Shown here: piece after piece, positions 25,153 to 33,400 of the stretch
Layout of the letters: every line of letters starts with the position of its first letter
How positions within the stretch are numbered: the stretch's first letter is position 1
Assembly: GCA_963827705.1 (NCBI GenBank)
Contig: CAWHBN010000004.1
Span: 1 to 64,000, forward strand
Direction: 5' to 3'
DNA: 64,000 nucleotides
From: JACDAN01 sp963827705
GTDB lineage: Bacteria; Actinomycetota; Thermoleophilia; Gaiellales; Gaiellaceae
Translations under genes and position numbers: made by a program
The notes under the pieces: generated by a model
What the model saw: the letters and a program-made list of their open reading frames with translations, nothing else
Database searches by the model: none
What the model was told of the DNA's origin: nothing

Positions 25153-25906
25153 CGTAGGCGGCGGTGAGGCCGCCGTCGACCAGGAACGTCGCGCCGTTCA
25201 CGTACGACGACTCGTCGCTGGCCAGGAAGAGCGCCGCGTTCACGATCTCGCGCGGTTTCGCGAGCCTGCCCATCGGCAAGTGAATCTGTCGCCGCTCGTA
25301 GGCGGCAGGGTCGTCGCCGAAGATCCGGAGCAGGAGCGGCGTCTCGACCGGTCCAGGGCAGAGCGCGTTGACGCGCACACCTTGTCGCGCGAACTGCACG
25401 CCGAGCTCGCGCGACATCGCGAGCACCGCACCCTTCGACGCCGTGTACGAGATCTGTGACGTCGCCGCCCCGACCAGGGCCACGAAGGACGCGACGTTGA
25501 TCACCGAGCCCCCGCCGCGCTCCAGCAGGTACGGGATCCCGTGCTTGCAGCACAGGTAGACGCCCTTCGTGTTCACGTCCTGGACGCGCTGCCAGGCCTC
25601 CTCATCCGTATCGAGGATCGAGTCGTCGTCCGCCGGCGAGATGCCCGCGTTGTTGTAGAGGACATCGATCCCGCCGTAGCGCTCCGCGGTCGCGACGTAC
25701 ATCGCCTGGACGCTGTCGGATTCGGCCACGTCGACCTGGACGGCGAAGGCCTCCCCCGCCTCCGACGCGGTCTCCTCGGCCGCCGAACGGTCGACGTCTG
25801 CGACACACACACTCGCCCCTTCCTCCGAGAAGAGGAGCGCCGCGTCCCGGCCCATCCCGCCGCCGGCGCCGGTGATGACGACGACCTTGCCGTCGAGCCG
25901 GCCCAC
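25139..25906 (-). CDS. Short-chain dehydrogenase/reductase
   Basis: 255 residues, classical SDR. Cofactor motif T-G-A-G-G-G-M-G (residues 12-19), N-N-A-G, and catalytic Ser-Tyr-Lys in N-V-A-S-F and Y-T-A-S-K; Asp38 region suggests NAD+. The ending F-L-V-D-G-G-L-T-A-A-Y is typical. Its GTG start directly abuts the stop of the aldehyde dehydrogenase gene, so it is the last gene of the HAD-GS-PuuD-ALDH-SDR operon. Confidence 0.93.
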   Translation of the reverse strand: MGRLDGKVVVITGAGGGMGRDAALLFSEEGASVCVADVDRSAAEETASEAGEAFAVQVDVAESDSVQAMYVATAERYGGIDVLYNNAGISPADDDSILDTDEEAWQRVQDVNTKGVYLCCKHGIPYLLERGGGSVINVASFVALVGAATSQISYTASKGAVLAMSRELGVQFARQGVRVNALCPGPVETPLLLRIFGDDPAAYERRQIHLPMGRLAKPREIVNAALFLASDESSYVNGATFLVDGGLTAAYVTPE

Positions 25907-27259
25907 CTAAGACTCCTCGGTGGCGACGTAGACGTTCTTGACCTCGGAGTAGCCCTCGAGCGCGTGCATCCCGAGCTCCCGGCCGAACCCGGACTGCTTG
26001 AAGCCGCCGAAGGGCGTGGAGACCCGGACGGACGTATTCGAGTTGACGGAGAGGACGCCCGCGTCCACCGCTCGGGCGACCCTCATCGCCCGACCGACGT
26101 CGCGGGTCCAGATCGACCCCGACAGCCCATAGGGCGTGTCGTTCGCGATCCGGACGGCGTCGGCCTCGTCCTCGAACGGGATCACGGCGGCGACCGGGCC
26201 GAACACCTCCTCACGAGCGACGCGGTCGTCGTTGGATGCCTCCACGAGGGTGCAGGGGAACCAGAAGCCGGGACTGTCGGGTGTGTCGCCACGAAAGGCA
26301 ACAGTACCGTTGGCATAGGACGACACCTTCTCGCGGTGGGCGGCGGAGATCAGCGGGCCCATCTCCGTAGCGTCCTCGTCCGGATCGCCGACTCGAACCG
26401 CGGCCGTCCGCTCCACGAGCAGCTCGAGGAACCGGTCGTAGACGCTCCGCTCGACGAGGATGCGGGATCGCGCGCAGCAGTCCTGGCCCGCGTTGCCGAA
26501 GACGGCAGACGGAGCGCCGGCCGCCGCCGCCTCCAGATCCGCGTCCGCGAACACGAGGTTCGCGGACTTTCCTCCGAGCTCGAGCGTGACTCGCTTGATC
26601 GTCGCCGCCGCGCCTTCCATGACGCCGCGCCCGACCTCGGTCGAGCCGGTGAAGCCGATCTTCGCCACGCCAGGGTGCTCGACGAGCCGCTGGCCGACCA
26701 CCGAGCCGCGCCCCGTGACGACGTTCAGGACACCCTCGGGCAGGCCTGCCTCGAGCGCGATCTCGCCCAGCCGCACCGCTGTCAACGGGGTCACCTCAGC
26801 CGGCTTCAGGACGACGGTGTTCCCGCAGGCGAGTGCCGGGCCGAGCTTCCAGCTCGAGATCGCGATCGGAAAGTTCCACGGGACGATCAGCCCCACAACG
26901 CCGAGCGGCTCGCGGAACGTCAGGTCGACTCCGCCCGTGACCGGGATCGTCTCGCCGTAGTGCTTGTCCACCGCGCCGGCGTAGAAGTGGAAGACGTCGG
27001 CGACCATCTGCACCTCGCCGCGCGAGTCGCCGATCGGCTTGCCGACGTTGTGCGTCTCGAGCCGCGACAGCTCCTCGCCGTGCTCCTCGACGGCGGCTGC
27101 CACGCGCCGCAACAGCCGCACGCGGTCACCCGGCGACACGGCGCGCCAGGCCGGAAACGCCCGCTGCGCCGCCTCGACCGCGCGATCCGCGTCCTCGGCC
27201 GTTCCCTCGGGGACCTCGGCGATCGCCTCTTCGGTCGCCGGATTCACCACGACCGTCAT
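25907..27259 (-). CDS. Aldehyde dehydrogenase (aminoaldehyde/gamma-glutamyl-aminobutyraldehyde type by context)
   Basis: 450 residues from the ATG at 27259. Motifs: P-W-N-F-P-I-A-I, F-T-G-S-T-E-V-G, general base E in L-E-L-G-G-K-S-A-N, catalytic cysteine in N-A-G-Q-D-C-C-A-R, and F-G-G-F-K-Q-S-G-F-G-R-E near the end. G-Q-D-C is frequent in aminoaldehyde dehydrogenases. The start overlaps the upstream gamma-glutamyl hydrolase stop by four bases; that pairing suggests oxidation of an aminoaldehyde or its gamma-glutamyl form. Confidence 0.9.
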   Translation of the reverse strand: MTVVVNPATEEAIAEVPEGTAEDADRAVEAAQRAFPAWRAVSPGDRVRLLRRVAAAVEEHGEELSRLETHNVGKPIGDSRGEVQMVADVFHFYAGAVDKHYGETIPVTGGVDLTFREPLGVVGLIVPWNFPIAISSWKLGPALACGNTVVLKPAEVTPLTAVRLGEIALEAGLPEGVLNVVTGRGSVVGQRLVEHPGVAKIGFTGSTEVGRGVMEGAAATIKRVTLELGGKSANLVFADADLEAAAAGAPSAVFGNAGQDCCARSRILVERSVYDRFLELLVERTAAVRVGDPDEDATEMGPLISAAHREKVSSYANGTVAFRGDTPDSPGFWFPCTLVEASNDDRVAREEVFGPVAAVIPFEDEADAVRIANDTPYGLSGSIWTRDVGRAMRVARAVDAGVLSVNSNTSVRVSTPFGGFKQSGFGRELGMHALEGYSEVKNVYVATEES

Positions 27260-27966
27260 GCCCGCTCCTGCCGGTAGCGCCGCGCTTCGTCGACGAGCCC
27301 TTGGAAAAGGGCGAAGTCCTCGCCCTCCTCGGGGTGCCAGAGGACACCGAGCGCGAACCGCTTGTCTGAGTCCTCGAGGCCCTCGACGACGCCGTCCTCG
27401 GCCCACGCCACCTCCCGAAGGCCCGACCCGATGCGCCCGTAGCCCTGGTGGTGGTGCGACTTCACCGGTGCACGATCGCCCAACAGGCCACCCAGGCGGC
27501 TGCCGGCGGCGACCTTCACGTCGTGATCCGAGAACGAGCCGGGATCGTGCCGGTGCTGCTCGTGGCCGACGGTCTCCGGGAGGTGTTGCTCGAGGTCGCC
27601 GCCGCGCGCCACGTTCAGCAGTTGAGAGCCGCGGCAGATGGCCAGCACCGGCATGTCCCGATCGAGCGCCGCCTCCAGAAGACGAAGCTCGGCGGCGTCG
27701 CGCTCCGTGCGCGGCATGTCTGTCTCGTCATGAGGCTCGGCGCCGTACAGCTCGGGGTCGAGGTCGCCGCCGCCGGAGAAGATCACGCCGTCGAGCGCGT
27801 CGAGTGTCTCCTCGAGCCCGTCCTCCGACGGCGGGACGACGAGCGGCCGGCCGCCCGCATGCTCGACCGCGCGAACGTAGGCCAGCGGCACGAGGGCGGC
27901 GTCCTCGGTCCACACGCCCCAGCGGATCTCCTCCGCGTAGGACGTGATCCCGATCAGGGGTCTCAT
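27256..27966 (-). CDS. Gamma-glutamyl-gamma-aminobutyrate hydrolase, PuuD-like class I glutamine amidotransferase
   Basis: 236 residues. The nucleophile is in V-L-A-I-C-R-G-S-Q-L-L-N-V, followed by the family hallmark G-G-D-L-E-Q-H-L-P-E; the catalytic His-Glu pair is G-V-L-W-H-P-E-E, and the family H-H-H-Q-G block is present. PuuD removes glutamate from gamma-glutamyl-GABA in polyamine breakdown. Overlaps by four bases with genes on both sides (GS-like upstream, ALDH downstream). Confidence 0.92.
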   Translation of the reverse strand: MRPLIGITSYAEEIRWGVWTEDAALVPLAYVRAVEHAGGRPLVVPPSEDGLEETLDALDGVIFSGGGDLDPELYGAEPHDETDMPRTERDAAELRLLEAALDRDMPVLAICRGSQLLNVARGGDLEQHLPETVGHEQHRHDPGSFSDHDVKVAAGSRLGGLLGDRAPVKSHHHQGYGRIGSGLREVAWAEDGVVEGLEDSDKRFALGVLWHPEEGEDFALFQGLVDEARRYRQERA

Positions 27967-29294
27967 CCGCGCTCGAACATGCGCTCGCGCTCGTAGCAGG
28001 TGACGACCTCGTCGAAGAGACGCTGCTCCGTGCGCGCGTAGTTCAGGTAGTGGTCGACGACCTCGTCGCCGAGCGCCTGCCGCGCCACCGAGCCGTCCTC
28101 GAGCGCGGCGATCGCCTCACGCAGCGAGTGCGGGAACCGCTCCGCATCCGACTCGTAGGCGTTCCCCTCGAGCGGCGGCGGCAGCTCGAGCTCGTTTTCG
28201 ATCCCGTGCAGCCCGGCGGCCAGGAGCGCCGCGAACGCCAGGTACGGGTTGGCGTCTCCGCCCGGAATCCTCGTTTCCGTCCGCAGCGCCTGGCCGTGCC
28301 CGACGATCCGGAAGCCGCAGGTGCGGTTGTCGTGGCCCCAGGCAAGGCTGGTCGGTGCCCAGCTCCCCGCGGCGAACCGCTTGTACGAGTTGATCGTCGG
28401 CGCCACGAAGATCGCCAGCTCCTTCAGAGCGGCGATCTGGCCGGCCAGGTACTGCTTGAACACGTCCGACTCGCCCTCGAACTGATTCCTCCCGTCCTGC
28501 CAGAGACTCGAGTGGATGTGGCACGAGCTGCCGATCCACGTGTGATCCGGCTTCGCCATGAAGGTCACCGAACAGCCGTTCAGGTGCGCGATCTCCTTGG
28601 CGCCGTTCTTGTAGATCACGTGGTTGTCCGCCATCGCGACCGCGTCGGCGTAGCGGAAGTTGATCTCGTGCTGTCCGGGCCACGCTTCCCCCTTGGAGGT
28701 CTCCACGCGGATGCCGGCGCCGTGCATCCCGTTGCGGATCTGCCGGATCAACGGCTCGTCGTAGGTCGCGGCGAGGATGTGGTAGTCGAGGATGTACGGC
28801 ACCGAGGGCGTGAGGTCCCGGTAGTGCTTCGCGTGCGCCTCCTCGTAGCTCTCCTTGAGCAGGAAGAACTCGAGCTCGGAGCCGAACATCGGCGTGTAGC
28901 CGAGCGCCTCGGCGCGCTCGACCTGCGCTTTCAACACCTGCCTCGGCGAGGGCTTGACGTCCGACCCGTCGTGGTTGAGGACGTCGGCGAGCACGAGCGC
29001 AGTCCCCTCGAGCCACGGGATGCGGCGAAGGGTCGAGAAGTCCGGCGCGAGCCGGAAGTCGCCGTAGCCCTGGTCCCAGCTCGCGAGCGCATAGCCGGGG
29101 ACCGGATCCATCTCCATCTCGAGCGCGAGGAGGTAGTCGCAGCCCTCGATGCCGTGCTCCGCTGCCTCCTCGACGAAGAACTCGCCGTGGAGGCGCTTGC
29201 CCATCAAACGCCCCTGCATGTCGGTAAAGGCGACGACCACGGTGTCGATCGCGCCGTTCTCGACCTCCGACCGCAGTTCCTCGAGAGAGATCAT
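27963..29294 (-). CDS. Glutamine-synthetase-like gamma-glutamyl-amine ligase (GlnA3/PuuA type)
   Basis: 443 residues with the GS N-terminal beta-grasp (V-V-A-F-T-D-M-Q-G-R-L-M-G-K-R) and catalytic domain (G-S-E-L-E-F-F-L, E-I-N-F-R-Y, H-I-H-S-S-L-W, R-I-P-G-G-D-A-N-P-Y). The ammonium-site and adenylylation loops of true glutamine synthetase are not conserved, and N-S-Y-K-R-F replaces parts of the usual region, as in gamma-glutamyl-polyamine or -ethanolamine ligases. With the downstream hydrolase and aldehyde dehydrogenase it suggests a gamma-glutamylated amine degradation route. Amine substrate not determined. Confidence 0.88.
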   Translation of the reverse strand: MISLEELRSEVENGAIDTVVVAFTDMQGRLMGKRLHGEFFVEEAAEHGIEGCDYLLALEMEMDPVPGYALASWDQGYGDFRLAPDFSTLRRIPWLEGTALVLADVLNHDGSDVKPSPRQVLKAQVERAEALGYTPMFGSELEFFLLKESYEEAHAKHYRDLTPSVPYILDYHILAATYDEPLIRQIRNGMHGAGIRVETSKGEAWPGQHEINFRYADAVAMADNHVIYKNGAKEIAHLNGCSVTFMAKPDHTWIGSSCHIHSSLWQDGRNQFEGESDVFKQYLAGQIAALKELAIFVAPTINSYKRFAAGSWAPTSLAWGHDNRTCGFRIVGHGQALRTETRIPGGDANPYLAFAALLAAGLHGIENELELPPPLEGNAYESDAERFPHSLREAIAALEDGSVARQALGDEVVDHYLNYARTEQRLFDEVVTCYERERMFERG

Positions 29295-29914
29295 TAGCGC
29301 GAGAGTAGTCCGGCGATCAGGTCTCGATCAAACCGAAGTGCGATCTCGTCGGCCGCCGACAGCCGTTCAGCCGGGAGCGTGGTCGTGACTGCGGCGCAGT
29401 AGAGGCCGGCCGACTTCGCCGCCTGGACCCCGGCCTCGGAGTCCTCGACAGCGGCCGCGTCCGATGCCTCGACCCCGAGCAGGTCGAGCGCGAACAGGTA
29501 TCCCTCGGGGTCGGGCTTGCTGCGCCGAATGTCGTCGGACGCGACGATTGCGGTGATCGACTCCATGAGCCCCGTCTGCGCGAGCACGGGCTCGATCTCC
29601 GCCCGCGCCGAGCCGGAGACCACCGCGACCGCCACGCGGTCGGCGCCGTACTCGACCGCGTCCCGGGCTTCCTTCGTGACCGTCGAGCCGTCCGCGAGCT
29701 CCCCGTAACGTTCGATCTTGCGCTGGACGAGCGCCGGGTCGTCGCGTCCGAGCCAGACCTGGACGATCTCGCGGTCGGCAAGGCCGGCCAGCCGCTCGTA
29801 GTACTCGTCCTCGCTCAGGGGTTTCTCGTCGGCGAAGAGCTCCGTGAAGATCCGGCACAGCAGGGGCTCGTCGTCCGAGATCGTCCCGTTGAAGTCGAGC
29901 AGCAGAGCTCGCAC
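29294..29914 (-). CDS. HAD-superfamily hydrolase (beta-phosphoglucomutase/phosphatase-like)
   Basis: 206 residues from the GTG at 29914; an ATG at 29932 lies inside the palindromic element. Motif I reads L-L-L-D-F-N-G-T-I, with Asn where phosphatases have the second Asp. Motif II is V-V-S-G-S, and motifs III/IV are K-P-D-P-E-G-Y and V-E-D-S-E-A-G-V. The DxN change could alter the acid-base chemistry. First gene of the GS operon; its stop overlaps the GS start (TAATG). Substrate unknown. Confidence 0.85.
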   Translation of the reverse strand: MRALLLDFNGTISDDEPLLCRIFTELFADEKPLSEDEYYERLAGLADREIVQVWLGRDDPALVQRKIERYGELADGSTVTKEARDAVEYGADRVAVAVVSGSARAEIEPVLAQTGLMESITAIVASDDIRRSKPDPEGYLFALDLLGVEASDAAAVEDSEAGVQAAKSAGLYCAAVTTTLPAERLSAADEIALRFDRDLIAGLLSR

Positions 29915-29919
29915 GCAGA

Positions 29920-30082
29920 GAGCTTCTCCCATGGTGTGGCTTCGCTGCAGGGGTGTGCTGGGCGGCTCGAGGCAAGAACGCAGCGTCGCGTTCATATCAA
30001 GTCGATATGGACGCGACCGAGGACGCCGCCTCGGGCCGCCCAGCGCGGCCCTGCGGCTCAAGGCTCATCGTGGGAGAGGCTC
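29920..30082. repeat. 163-bp palindromic element, family B, copy 2
   Basis: Same length and architecture as 8820-8982. Ends: GAGCTTCTCCCATGGTG at 29920-29936 against CATCGTGGGAGAGGCTC at 30066-30082 (pairing with G-T exceptions). Centre: a 12-bp hairpin CGCGTTCATATC (29987-29998), loop AAGTC, GATATGGACGCG (30004-30015). A further inner arm, CTGGGCGGCTCGAGGC with GCCTCGGGCCGCCCAG, pairs at 15 of 16 positions. It occupies the divergent promoter region of the HAD and kinase genes. Confidence 0.87.
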
Positions 30083-30099
30083 CGGCTTAGGATCGCCCG

Positions 30100-30933
30100 G
30101 TGCGGGCGGAGCAGATAGCGGCGCGCGTGTGGCCGGATCGGGAGCTCGACATCGAGCCGCTCGGCGGCGGGATCACGAACCACAACTTCGTCGTCCGCGT
30201 CGACGAGAAGGCGTACGTGCTTCGGATCGCGGGTGCGGACACCGAGCTCCTCGGCATCGACCGGTCCGCGGAGCACGAGGCGGCCCGCATCGCAGCCGGG
30301 CTCGGGGTCGGACCCGAGGTCGTCGACTTCGTCGAAGGGTCGCTGATCACGTGCTTCGTCGGCGGCGGCATCGTCCCGGTCGACGAGATCCGCCGGCCCG
30401 AATGGCCTGCGCGAGGTCGCGGGACTGCTCCGGCGCATCCACGACGGCCCGCCCTTCCCCGCGACGTTCGACGCCTTTCGAGTCGTCGAGGCCTACCGCG
30501 CGACGGCGGAGGCGCACGGCGTCCGGATCCCAGCCCAATACGAGGAGGCCAAGGCCCGCGCCGACGAGATCGAACGCACGCTCGGCCCCCGGCCGGCGCA
30601 GCCGTGCCACAACGACCTGCTGAACGCCAACTTCATCCGCTCGCCCGACTGGGATCCGCATCGTCGACTGGGAGTACGCCGGCATGGGCGACCGGTTCTT
30701 CGACCTCGCGAACTTCTCCGTCAACCACGAGCTGTCCGAGGCCGAGAGCGACGCGCTGCTCGACGGCCTACTTCGGCGAGGTGACGGACGAGGCGCGGGA
30801 GCATCTCCGCCTGATGCGGTTCATGTCGGACTTCCGCGAGGCCATGTGGGGCGTCGTCCAACAGGGGATCTCCAAGCTCGACTTCGACTACGAGGACTAC
30901 GCGAACCGGCACTTCGAGCGGGCGCTCTCGTGA
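30100..30933 (+). CDS. Choline/ethanolamine kinase-like phosphotransferase (APH fold), three +1 frameshifts
   Basis: GTG start. Coding is continuous but shifts frame three times: near 30400 (CCC-G-AAT), near 30652 (TGG-G-ATC) and near 30767 (GGC-C-TAC). Removing one base at each gives a 276-residue kinase with the N-lobe G-G-I-T-N-H-N-F-V-V, the catalytic loop C-H-N-D-L-L-N-A-N and the metal motif I-V-D-W-E-Y-A-G-M-G-D. Because the three shifts add to three, a single open frame also runs to the true stop, but its middle third is scrambled and lacks both catalytic motifs. Start of the next gene overlaps by four bases (GTGA). Confidence 0.8.
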   Translation: MRAEQIAARVWPDRELDIEPLGGGITNHNFVVRVDEKAYVLRIAGADTELLGIDRSAEHEAARIAAGLGVGPEVVDFVEGSLITCFVGGGIVPVDEIRRPEWPARGRGTAPAHPRRPALPRDVRRLSSRRGLPRDGGGARRPDPSPIRGGQGPRRRDRTHARPPAGAAVPQRPAERQLHPLARLGSASSTGSTPAWATGSSTSRTSPSTTSCPRPRATRCSTAYFGEVTDEAREHLRLMRFMSDFREAMWGVVQQGISKLDFDYEDYANRHFERALS

Positions 30934-33340
30934 AAGACCGGGCCCGGGTCGTCGTCATCGGCGGCGGTGTCGGCGGCTGCGCCGTCGCCTACTGGCTGAC
31001 GAAGCTCGGCTGGGACGACGTCGTGCTCGTCGAGCGCGCCGATCTCACGAGCGGCTCGACGTTCCATTCCGCCGGGCTCGTCGGCCAGCTCCGCGGCTCG
31101 CTGAGCCTGACGAAGATGATGATGAGCTCCGTCGAGCTGTACCGGACGCTCGGCGACGAGGTCGGCCTCGAGACCGGCTGGCACGAGGTCGGCTCACTGC
31201 GCCTCGCCTCCTCCGAGGAGCGCATGGAGGAGCTTGCGCGCCAGGCCGGCTGGGCGAAGACGTTCGGGCTCCCGCTCGAGCTGATCTCTGCTCAGGAGGC
31301 CGAGCGGCTCTTCCCGCCCATGTCCGCTGACGGCGTCCGCGGCGCCGCGTACCTCCCCACCGACGGCTACATCGACCCGAGCCAGCTCACCTTCGCGCTC
31401 GCGGAAGGGGCCAGGCGCGGCGGCGCCGAGATCGAGACGAACACGCGGGTGACCGGGATCGAAGCCGAGCGCGACCGAGTCCAGGCGGTCGAGACCGACA
31501 GGGGCCGCATCGAGACCGAGATCGTCGTCAACGCCGGCGGGATGTTCGCCGCAGAGCTCGGAGCGATGGCCGGGGTCGTCGTGCCGGTGATCCCGATGGC
31601 GCACGAGTACCTCGTCACGCGCCCGGCCGACCTGCCGCTCGAGCTGCCGACGATGCGCGACCCGTCGCTGCTCGTCTACTTCCGCGGCGAGTCCGGCGGC
31701 CTGGTGATGGGCGGGTACGAGCGGCACCCGGCGCCGTGGGGTCTCGACGGCATCCCGCCGGACTTCAACGGCCGGCTACTCGACGAGGACTGGGACCGGT
31801 TCCAGGAGCTGATGGAGAACGCGATCGTCCGTGTCCCGATACTGGAGGACGCCGAGGTGCTCCGGCTGATCAACGGCCCGGAGGCGTTCACCCCGGACGG
31901 CGAGTTCATCCTCGGCCCGACCGACGTTCGGGGCTTCTGGGTCGCCGCGGGCTTCTGCGCGCACGGGCTGGCGGGCGCCGGCGGCATGGGGAAGCTCGTG
32001 GCCGAGTGGATCGTCGAAGGCATACCGAGCCTCGACGTGTGGGAGATGGACTCGCGCCGCTTCGGCCGCCACTACCGGAGCCGCGACTACACGCTCGCGC
32101 GCACGCTCGAGGTCTACTCGACGTACTACGACGTCAAGTACCCCGGCCACGAGCGCGAGGCGGGAGGCCGCTCCGCCTCTCCCCCGCCTACCCGCGGCTC
32201 GGGGAGCTCGGCGCAGCCTTCGGCGAGAAGTCCGGCTGGGAGCGCGCGAACTGGTTCGAGCCGAACGCAGCCGCGGGAGACGAATCGCTCCGTCCGCGCG
32301 GCTGGGCGGGGCGCCTCTGGTCGCCGGCGATCGGCGCGGAGCACCGCGCGACGCGCGAGGCGGCCGCGATCTTCGACGAGACGTCCTTCGCGAAAATCGA
32401 GGTGTCCGGCGCGGGTGCCGCAGAGTTCCTCGAGCGGCTCTGTGACAACAAGGTGGCGCGCGACGTCGGTGCGATCACGTACACGTCGATGCTGAACGAG
32501 CGCGGCGGGATCGAATGCGACTTCACGGTCACGCGCCTCGCCGAGGACCGGTTCCGGATCGTCACCGGAACGGCGTTCGGCCGCCACGACCTTGCCTGGA
32601 TCCAGTCCCACGCGCCTGACGACGGCTCCGTCCGGGTCGAGGACGTGACGTCACAGCTGGCCTGCCTCGGGATCTGGGGGCCGCACTCCCGCGACATCCT
32701 CGAGCCGCTTGCCGGACCGCTCGACTTCCCGTACATGCGGTCGGCGGAGATCGCCGTGGGGCCGGTACCGTGCCTCGCCCTTCGCGTGACCTACGTCGGG
32801 GAGCTCGGCTGGGAGCTCTACTGCCCGAGCGAGTTCGGACTCCGGCTCTGGGACGCAATCTGGGAGTCGGGCCGGGAGCACGGGCTCGTCGCAGGCGGCT
32901 ACAGGGCGATCGACTCCTGCCGCCTCGAGAAGGGCTACCGCGTCTGGGGCGCGGACATCACCCCGGAGGACACGCCCTGGGAGGCCGGCCTCGGGTTCGC
33001 GGTCAAGCTGGACAAGGGCGAGTTCCTCGGTCGCGAAGCGCTCCTGGAGAAGCGCGAGCCCGCGCGCCGCCTGGCGTGCATCACCCTCGACGACCCGCGA
33101 GCCGTCGCGCTCGGGTCAGAGCCCGTGCGGATCGACGGCGACACCGTCGGCCGGGTGACGAGCGGCGGCTACGGCTACACGGTCGAGCGCTCGATCGCGT
33201 ACGCCTACGTCCCCTCCGAGAGGGCCGACGTCGGAACACCGGTCGAGATCGAGATCTTCGGCGACTGGGTCGCCGGCGAGGTGGCCCGTGAGCCGCTCTT
33301 CGACCCCGACGGAGAGCGGGTGCGTGCAAAGGCGAATTGA
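30930..33340 (+). CDS. FAD-dependent dimethylglycine/sarcosine dehydrogenase fused to an aminomethyltransferase (GcvT) domain, one frameshift
   Basis: GTG at 30930. The first 400 residues are a DAO-fold oxidoreductase with V-V-V-I-G-G-G-V-G-G-C (dinucleotide site), the F-H-S-A-G-L-V flavin-attachment-type histidine, and G-F-C-A-H-G-L-A-G-A. A GcvT-like domain follows (E-V-S-G-A-G-A-A-E-F-L-E-R-L; R-I-D-S-C-R-L-E-K-G-Y; G-A-D-I-T-P-E-D-T-P). Near 32168 one base appears to be missing from a G run; restoring it joins the parts into 803 residues. Typically such enzymes demethylate N-methyl amines with transfer to tetrahydrofolate. Confidence 0.88.
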
Positions 33341-33400
33341 CACGAGTACCGAAAAGGTGGCTGAATTGCCCGTCCACCGCATCGAAGAATGGAGGCTGCC

